The notes below the pieces were generated by a model. The model saw only the letters and a list, made by a program, of their open reading frames with translations. It had not been told where the DNA came from and did not search any database. Position numbers and translations under genes: made by a program. A stretch of DNA of 64,000 bases from Megaleporinus macrocephalus (lineage: Eukaryota > Chordata > Actinopteri > Characiformes > Anostomidae). Positions 24,177-34,000 of this stretch are shown here, one piece after another. The stretch is from NCBI GenBank assembly GCA_021613375.1, contig CM038718.1:43075666-43139665 (forward strand). Reading direction: 5' to 3'. Each line of letters opens with the position of its first letter. Position 1 is the stretch's first letter.

Positions 24177-24342
24177 AGCACTGTCTCCTCACAGTAAGAT
24201 GATCTGGGTTGGATTCCCGGTCTGGGTGGTTCTGTGTGGAGTGTGTATGTTCTCTCCGTGCTTGAGTGGGTTCCTCCGGGTACTCCGGTTTCCTCCCACA
24301 GTCCAAACACATGCATGTTAGGATCCTCACTCTAAAGGGTAT
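24171..24342 (+). mobile_element. tRNA-derived SINE, truncated, contiguous with the 20-bp array
   Basis: Continues from the last array unit with GTCAGCACTGTCTCCTCACA, a box-B-like GGGTTGGATTCCCGG, then GTGTGTATGTTCTCTCCGTG, TTCCTCCGGGTACTCCGGTT and CACAGTCCAAACACATGCAT, the standard body of a widespread fish SINE with a tRNA-like head. It breaks off after TCCTCACTCTAAAG; the tail is missing. Confidence 0.85.
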
Positions 24343-24455
24343 AATACAAACTCCACACAGAAAGGACTCTGGTTACCCAGTCAGGGAATCAAACCCAGAA
24401 CCTTCAAGCTGTTAGACAACAGTGCTTCCCACTGCACCTCCATGCCACCTCATTT
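24343..24455 (-). mobile_element. Second SINE head, inverted against the first
   Basis: On the minus strand it reads GGTGGCATGGAGGTGCAGTG, then AGCACTGTTGTCTAACAGCT, a box-B-like GGTTCTGGGTTTGATTCC and TTCTGTGTGGAGTTTGTATT. It is a diverged copy of the same SINE type, placed so that the two truncated bodies abut. Confidence 0.75.
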
Positions 24456-24617
24456 AATTTTTATGAAACCAGTTCCTTTGAAGATGTTAAACAGAGCTGT
24501 AACTGATTTCATGGTACAGTATTTAAATTGAGATTATAAAGAAACTGATCTCCACCATGCCTAGAAGACTGATGAACGATGAATGTCTCCTGTTCACTTT
24601 GTGCAGTGAGAACCACG

Positions 24618-24778
24618 ATGGCCACAGCCAAGTACACCCTGGTCGGGGAGACGCTGCGGTACGTCATCCCCAGTCACATGCAGTGCTCCATCGGCTGCGG
24701 AGGCCGAGGGTGCAAGTATGAAGACCCGTCTCGCTGGAGTGAAGACAAGCAGGCCATCAAAGGGCTCTACTCCTCCTG
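24618..24778 (+). CDS. ptpdc1: ptpdc1 first recognised coding exon
   Basis: MATAKYTLVGETLRYVIPSH to IKGLYSSW, ending within the Trp codon at a GTACTC donor. A good acceptor (CTGTTCACTTTGTGCAG) ends at 24606 and the frame stays open through it, so the exon may begin at 24607 with an upstream coding exon. Confidence 0.88.
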
Positions 24779-25005
24779 GTACTCTCAGTTAATCAAACTA
24801 CTTCCTCCAGGCCTTGTTTTAGGGGGGCCTCCTCCGATTTAGTGTGTTAGAGAAACAAAATCAGAATTGTTCACAGTGCGAGTGATTATAACCGGATGTC
24901 CACCTCTAAAAGCTCCCTCACTTGAAGTTATAACATGAAATGTTTATCAATACGCTGCCTGCTTTATGATAGTTTTGACTTAAATGGAATAAGGGGTAAC
25001 AGTAA

Positions 25006-25096
<91 letters not shown>

Positions 25097-28000
25097 AGAT
25101 AGATACTCTCACTCTACATGACATGACTTATAACTGAATGACTTATTATTTAAAGTGATATACTGTGATTTTTCAAATCCTACTATTAAAACACACCACT
25201 ATATAAACAGGTTTGTCAATGTTTACAATAGCACTGCGTCCTTGTGCTGCTTGTTAATGTTGGAGTGGAGCTGAAAATGGATTACAACAGTGGTCAGAGG
25301 TATAAACACAACACACAATGATCTACTGTCTGCCAGGAATATTTATATGTAAATTAATGTTGCACCAATACGGTATCGGTATCGGCGCCGATACTGGCAC
25401 TTACACACAGTATCGGTATCAGCAATAGAGAGCGCCGATACCATGAGGCTTATTGACTAAATGGCTGCACATGTTTCTGCATTGTGGCTATTTTTATTTT
25501 TTCATAGCTCTGAAACTTTAGAATGTGCAGTTACTCAACCAGTAAATTGTGTTTTTTAAGGTTATTATATCTTATTCAGGATAAGACATAAAAAAATGCA
25601 ACATATAAAAAGTGGAACCCTATAAATATCAGGATTTATAGCCATATATCGAGCATTTAAGTCAGAGCTGGTTTTGGTATCGGTAAGGAAAAAGTGGTAT
25701 CGGTGCATCCCTAATGTAAACTGTTGATGATGAATACTGTATTTTTGAGAATCGATACAGTATCACTAAACATAATATCACGATATTTGATATTTCAATA
25801 TTTTCTTACACTCCTATTTAAGTGTGGGATGCTTTATTACTAGTCATTCGTTATATGGTGAGTGTTCCTCAGACTAAAAAGCTTTTAAAAGTAGAAGTTT
25901 AGTGAAGAACTATCTTCCTCATCCATGTAATGTGTTAACCTTGCATCCATCAGACTCATCAGGTCCATAACGTCAACACTAACGTCAGAACTTCATTTGC
26001 CATCAGAATGAAGAGGGAGACCAGTTTAGAGTATTAGCTTTATTAACTGAAGTGACGAGGTGTACACAGGGGTCACTGACAGGATAACAGCATAATACGT
26101 TTTTTGAGGGACCCCCTAGAATTTTGAATTCCATACATTCAGGGTGTCCAAGGAGTTAATTAGGAAGTTTCAACCAGTGATGGTTAACGCTTTCATTGTG
26201 CTTGGGTTCACCCTTTACATTTTTTCTAGGCCAGGCAATGAGGTGTTCCCATCATTTACCAATGCAGTCGTGACTCATCTACGTTAGTGAACTACATTAA
26301 GCTGCATCAGTGGATTTTTCACTATCAGACTTCTTGCTTACTGAGAAGAGAACAGCAGATACACTAACTCGCCCCATCCTTGTCCTCCAGGATCACGGAT
26401 AACCTGCTTGCTATGGCTCGGCCTTCCACAGAAATAATAGAAAAATACAGCATCATCGAACAGTTCCAAAAGTAAGCAACCATCTACAGTCACGGCTTTT
26501 CATTTGGAACCCCCTCCGGCTGAGATTCAGGTTAGAGTCTTGGACGCGCTGTTGATTCTGGGTCTTGTCTTGTTCAGGTGTGGTTTAAGGACAGTTATAA
26601 ACCTGCAGCGACCCGGGGAGCATGCCAACTGTGGCAATCCGTTAGAGCCGGAGAGCGGCTTCACCTACCGGCCCGAGACGTTCATGGAGGCTGGCAGTGA
26701 GTGATTAACTACTTACCTGTGTTTGTAGCTGACCTAACCTGGTAGCCCGCCCAATGTATTACTGAATAAGATTCAGAACTAGGTCTGTGTAAAAGCAGTG
26801 CTGCACTATATAAACAGCAGAATGTTCCCAGATCAGCCTGTTTGTTATTAATGTATTCATAGGTTGTATTCATGTCATCTTGTAACACAACCCTTATTAC
26901 TCACCTACTGGCAGGCTTGGCACCCTCTGCCTCTGTTACAAGGTGATGTCTTCTTGTAACACAATTCGTATTACTTAACTACCGGCAAGCTTGGCACACA
27001 TTTTCTCTGTTACAAGGTGATGTCATCCTGTAACACAATCCTTATTACTCACCTACTGGCAGGCTTGGCACCCTCTGCCTCTGTTACAAGGTGATGTCTT
27101 CTTGTAACACAATTCGTATTACTTAACTACCGGCAAGCTTGGCACACATTTTCTCTGTTACAAGGTGATGTCATCTTGTAACACAATCCTTATTACTCAC
27201 CTACTGGCAGGCTTGGCACCCTCTGCCTCTGTTACAAGGTGATGTCTTCTTGTAACACAATTCGTATTACTTAACTACCGGCAAGCTTGGCACACATTTT
27301 CTCTGTTACAAGGTGATGTCATCTTGTAACTCGGTCCTTATTACTTAACTACAGGCAAACTTGCCGCCCTTTTTCTCTGTTACAAGGTGATGTCATGTAA
27401 TTCGATCCTTATTACTCAACTACTGGCAAACTTGGTGCCCTTTTTCTCTGTTACAAGGTGATGTCATCTTGTAACTCGGTACTTATTACTCAACTACTGG
27501 CAAACTTGGTGCCCTTTTTCTCTGTTACAAGGTGATGTCATCTTGTAACTCGGTCCTTATAACTCAACTACTGGCAAACTTGGTGCCCTTTTTCTCTGTT
27601 GCAAGGTGATGTCATCTTGTAACTCGATCCTTATTACTCAACTACTGGCAAACTTGGTGCCCTTTTTCTCTGTTACAAGGTAATGTCATCTTGTAACTCG
27701 GTCCTGATTACTCACCTACTGGCAAACTTGGCGCCCTTTTTCGCTGTTACAAGGTGATGTCATCTTGTAACTCGGTCCTTATTACTCACCTACTGGCAAG
27801 CTTAGCACATCCAGTGGCACTGGTAGGACTATATTTTATAGTACCCAATAGCCACCTGCCTTCTCATGGACTACTTGTAGGCCCAAAACATACTTCAGGC
27901 AAAGATACAAACGCAGATGTTTGGAAAATATCCAAAGAGTGACAAGCTATTCATGCATTTATACAGGACGTGCATATTAATCCAATGACAACATCCATAA

Positions 28001-31000
28001 CTTGGTGCTGTTTATTTTGACAGTATACTTTTACAACTTCGGGTGGAATGACTACGGAGTGGCCTCTCTCACTACCATCCTGGACATGGTGAAAGTCATG
28101 TCCTTCGCCATGCAAGAGGGTAAAATGGCTGTTCACTGTCATGCCGGCCTTGGAAGAACAGGTATAACAGCGCTTGACACCTTTACAGTGAGATTGGTGA
28201 TACACGTACTTGGTCCTCACTAGAGATGAAGGAAGGTGTTTTAGGTTGGGGGTCTGAGAGGGGAATTACCTACACCAGATTTTGTCTCTGCCCCCCCCCA
28301 ATGCAAGCAAAGTCTATTATCTCTGAACCAATCACAAAGACGCATTTTGCTGTGCCGTGTGAAGATATGTCCTTAAATATCCCTGTTGTGAATTTTTCAT
28401 CTAGTAAAAGCATATGGGTCCACTGATTGCTGCCAGGTTGGTGGGATGGTCATGGCTTTGTGACCTCCGGAATTTGGGGCGTTTTTTTATGACTTTAGGC
28501 CCGAGATCAAGACCCAGGAATGTTATCGTAAAAACTTCTATTCGAGAACCACTCCACCCAGGAGATAACCACTCGGCCAGGTGAATGATTCTCTTGGCCT
28601 ATAAAAAGACTATGCAACAGAGACCAGGGTAGACCAGGGTGTGAGAGCTCAGAACTGGCCTCCCTCTTCGTTCTGACGGCAAAAACAAAGTTGTGACACT
28701 CCTGAATATATTTCTGGCTTTAAAAATATGACTTGCCCACGCATTATGTTTCACTCCCTTCGTCTCTGGTCATCACAAATAAAAGAAAGGTGTATGATGT
28801 GAAAGGATAGAAATCATATTAACCCTTTTTTATTACAGTTGAAAAGATTTGACAGGCTTCAGAGATGTAGGGTCTACTTTGCATCTGATCCATATAACAT
28901 TCATATGTTAAGTGGAGATTTGAGTGCAAATGAGCTTCAGGGCAAGAAATCAACTGACCAGACTTTGCAGCACTGCCATGAAACTGACTTGGTGGTGTTT
29001 TAGTAGTGTGTATTGTGCTGGTGTGAGTGGATCAGACACAGCAGTGCTGCTGCTGCTAGAGTGTTTAAACACCTCAGTGTCACTGAAACTATCCAGACAG
29101 CAGTGTCCTGTGGGCGGCGTCCTGTGTCCACTGATGAAGAACTAGAGGAACACAAACTGTGCAGCAGCAGATGATCTACTGTCTCTGACTTTACATCTAC
29201 AAGGTGGACCAGCAAGTAGTAGGAGTGTCTAATAGAGTGGACAGTGAGTGGACACAGTGTTTAAACACTCCAGCAGCAGCACTGCTTTGTCTGATCCACT
29301 CACACCAGCACCACGTCAGTGTCACTGCAGTGCTGAGAATGACCCACCACCTTAATAGTATCTGCTCTGTGGTGGTCCTGTGGGGGTCCTGATCATTAAA
29401 GAACAGAGTAATAAAGTATACAGAGAATCAGATGAACTACAGTCTGTAAGTGGAGGTCCTGTATGGTCAGTGGAGCTGATACAGTGGACAGTGAGTGTAG
29501 ATGCATGTAGGTGGACCTAATGAAGTGGGGGGTCTATGTGGGTGCCTATAAGCCCATAGTGATTCCACTGCTTTGCTCCGTAGGTGTTTTACTAGCCTGC
29601 TTCTTGGTGTTCACGTCACGGATGACCGCAGACCAGGCTATTTTACTTGTGCGAGCTAAACGGCCGAACTCTATCCAAACCAGAGGACAGTTGGTATGTG
29701 TCAGGCAATTTGCCCAATTCCTGGTCCCTCTGAGGAACCTGTTTGCCCACGCCGAGCCAAGAGCCAGTCCCGTCACCCTTTCCCAGTACCTGATTCGCCA
29801 GAGACACATACTCCACGGATACGAGGCTCGGCAGATGAGATACATGCCAAAACTTGTCCAAGTCATCTGCAAACTCTTACTGGACGTTGCGGACAACCGG
29901 GAGGTTATCGAGGAAGACATCCTTGAGGTCCCCGACATCACTTCTGAGGACGATAGCTCAGTGTCCTATACCCCATTGCCCGAGCCCAGCCGCCACATAA
30001 TGGCCGGCGGGGTCACTATGATACATCCAAGGCTTCCTGGGCTACCTGTGAACCCTAGAGATGCATTCCAGCCACCTCTACACTACGCACGCAAGAGCCT
30101 TAGCTACAGCGACTCAGACCTTCGCAGGCTGGCCGACACGTTAAACCTGTCTGACAGCCCTTTGACGGTTCTAGCCAACCTTACTCAGACCAACCAGCAG
30201 AGCAACTCAAGTCCTCATGGAACTCTGAAGGATTTGTCATCCTACGGTTCCTCCAGTAGCATCTGGGAGCAGAAGACTGTGAAGGAGGGATCTACACTGC
30301 TGAACACTCGGCGGCAGTCCGTGCTGCAGCGCAGCCAGTCTCTTGTGGTTTCTGACCGTTCGGAGAAGCGGAGCAGCTTCGCCATGTTAATGTCGTGGAA
30401 GAAAGAGGCCAAAGAAGGCGGAGGCTGTGAAGGAACCAAGAACGGCCAGGTGAATCATGCCAGGGATGAGGAAGAGGACCGACTCTCTGAGGTGCCCTTC
30501 ATCACCATCCAGTCAGAGTTGTCCCTGGAGTCTCGACGTCTGTTGGTGGCTCAGTCGTTGGCAGTGGACCTCAACAAAGATGGGAAGGAGGAACATATCC
30601 AGAAGGTCTCTACATGGCAGGTGGGTAAGAAGTACCTGAAACCAAACCATATCTTACCTTTCATGAATTTTTAAAGCAGTTAAAGAAGTTAATAGGAGCA
30701 GATCTGGCACGTCGTCTCCTCTGATTGGTCAGAGGTATCTGGCATGCGAGTAAGAAAGTAAACACAGGGAGAAGATCCGGTTTTCTAAACTACTGCACAT
30801 TTCTTGTAGAGCGTATCACGGAGCAGCGGCAGAGACAGCATCTGTTCATAGCTGTAATAATAATCTGATAATATACCTGCACTACAGTCCACCTGCAGAC
30901 CACCCAGCTCACTCCAAACATCAAGTAGACAACGTCCCTCACTGCTAGTCCAAGAGAGACCTCGCTTCATTGTCCTCGCCCTGTTAGCTGCTCCAGTTCT

Positions 31001-34000
31001 CCAGTTCTCTGTTTACGCCATCTGCCGCATCCCATAATGCAAAGCACACCTGGCTGCAGGAGATGTTTAGATCAAACTTGTGGAGTACTCCTAATACTTG
31101 GGTCGGATCGAGGTCGGATCATGTTCTCACCCCAACGAACTCCGGAGCGGTTCGTTTGGGGTGAGAACATGATTCGACGCTTCTCTCGAGGGTCTCGGTG
31201 TGGTTGTTTTGGTCCACACCCGAGTGCAATTACTGTTTTCACACCTGCCAAAACGAACCAGAGTCCGTTTTAACCAGACTAACTGGTGCTGTTGTGAAAA
31301 CCTTAAATATAATAATGTCCCCAAGTGTCCTAAAACTTTTACACAGAACTGTATTTTCCTGTTTTTGGTATTTTAGCACTTTGTTTGGCTCTACATAGAG
31401 AATGAATTATATAAACAATTAATTGAATTACAAATTAATGAAGCAAATGATGTAGAAACATGAAAGAACATGAACCGAGGATGTGATGTGCGGCCCTGCA
31501 GATGGATCTGAATTATCAGGGAGCGTGGGAGCGGCTGTGTCTGGAGCGGGACCCCTTCGTTCTTACAGGAATACTGTGGTCCTGGTTGGAGCAGCTAAAG
31601 GAGCCTGTCATCTCAGCTAAAGACGTCCAGGCCCTGGACCAGCCCAACCCAGACCCAAAGACTGTCCTCAATTCACTCGACCAGGTGAGACACACACTGT
31701 TATCTACTCTATAACAGGCTACGTTAGAAACATCAACTCTATGAAGCTTTAAGGCGCCTGTTAGGCTTTTCATTTATTGTTTGTAGCTTCTTGTGTTTGT
31801 AAACATTCTGTGTTCTGAACCCCAAAGTTACACACCAGAGGGAGAATCTCTCTCCCACAGAAACCACCTTTCTCAGCTCCCTCAAACACCTTGTTGGAAT
31901 TTCAGCTCTTTTCTCTGTTACAAGGTGATGTCATCTTGTCACAATCCTTATCAACCGCCTACCAGAAAGCTTGGCGCCCTCACAAAATGCACTGAGAGCT
32001 AAAGCAGTATAAACTGACCACTCTGAAACATCCAGCTACAGCCTGGCTTGCAAAAGTTCTGCCGGACTTTCAGGATCAGACTCTGGCTCAAACTGATACG
32101 GCAGAACCCACACTATTGTTAGAACAGCCACTGCGATGTGGGGGCGGAGCTTGTAGTAGGATGCCCAATGGTCTAATCAGAACAGGGTGGGTGAGCTGAC
32201 CAATCAGAGCATACTAAGTTCATGGGGAGGCGGGGCTGAAAGCCTCAGGAGCTCTTACGTAGAGAGAATAGAGACGTACAGTATGAGGAAAATATCTGAA
32301 GTATGTAAATCTATTTTAGTAGACCCCAAAATTAAAAATATGAAAAAAAAGTAAAGATAAACTTAATAGGTCTCCTTTAAAGGTGTACACTTAACAAAGC
32401 TAGAGATTGTTAGTCATGTTAACATTTTTGAAATAAACATACTTTTAAAGGGAATTTCACAGATGTTTTGCAGGATTTAATCGTTTAGCTGTAAAGAAAG
32501 TCAGTCCCAGTGGTTTGGTGTGAAGTGCTCAGTCCAAGAGAATCTTACTGAGTGAACTGTTCACAGTGGTGGTGAATGGAACCAGGCGTCCACCTTTAAA
32601 AGCTCCCTCAAAGAAAGTTATTACAGTAAATGGTTAGAAATACTCCACCTGATGTCTAAGAATTTGAAGGAAACGTTTTTTCAGAACTTTTTAATAATTC
32701 AGTCCTTCCAAGTGTGTTTGGTATATATATATATATATACCCACTTGGAGAATATATATATGAACTACAGTCTGTAAGTGTAATATATTATATATTATAT
32801 ATATATATTCATCTGATTCTCTGTACACTTTATTACTCTGTTCTTTAATGATCAGGACCCCCACAGGACCACCACAGAGCAGATACTATTAGGGACGTGG
32901 GTCATTCTCAGCACTGCAGTGACACAGACATGGTGGTGGTGTGTCAGTGCTGGAGCTTGCACACCTCAGTGCCACTGCTGGACGGGTTAGGGACAGGAGT
33001 CTCTAATAGAGTGGACAGTGAGTGGACACAGTGTTTAAAAACTCCAGCAGCACTAATGTGTCTGATCCACTTGTACCAGCACCGCACACACGAACACACC
33101 ACCACCACCCAAGTAATATCTGATATATGGGGGTCCAGATCATCAAAGAACAGAGTGATAAAGTATACAGAGAATCAGATGAACTACAGTCTATAAGTGT
33201 AGCTCCTGTATGGTCAGTGGAGCTGATACAGTGGACAGTGAGTGGAGATACAGGGAGGTGGTTTTAATGTTATGGCTGATTGGTGTATATGATGTTGACG
33301 ATGGTTAATTAGTAGTAAATAAAAAAAAAAAATCTGGCACTATGTTGCCTTAAAATGCTCTGTTTTTATTCCTGTACCTTGAATGGATGAAGATAAAACA
33401 TTGTTTCAGATATCAGGCAACAAAACCAGTTACTGTAATTACGTTCTGTGAGGGAGCTTTTAGAGGTGGACGTCTGGTTCCATTCACCACCACTGTGAAC
33501 AGTTTCTGACTCAGTGAGATTCTCTAGAACACCACTCTGAATGACTCTGAATAGACTTCCTGAATGGCTGGAGTTACTCTTTAAGCAGTGCACAGGGAAT
33601 TGGCAGCATTTATTAACTCTGTGTCTGATTTAGGCTCCCAGAGAAACAATTACATGCATACTGGACTGCTTTGCTCATCTACTGGTCATACCTGAGGAGG
33701 TGGAAGACGCTTTTGTGGAGAGAATAATAAGAGCGTTTACGAAGGTACGTTGTATATCATGTTGTTCTCGTATCATCATCACTGCCCAACAGCAACAAGT
33801 ACTATTCAGTGTTATTGCACAGCAGTGGTCCTTTAAACTTTTTGTGAGCAGAAATCTTTCTGGGTTAAAAGCCTTCTCCTGTAAAGTTGGGAGTGTTGTA
33901 ACTCCTGTTCTTGGCATTATGTAATGTTATTTGTTATTGAGTGCTCTATCAGAATGAGGTTGCTACTGCCAAACCCACATACTGTACACCTGCACTATAT

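Noticed and set aside
29511..29583. Alternative ptpdc1 start at an ATG (MDLMKWGVYVGAYKP) upstream of the large exon
   Set aside because: The sequence before 29584 is intron (it follows the palindromic element). The exon 4 to exon 5 junction completes the GRTG-GVLL phosphatase sequence in phase.
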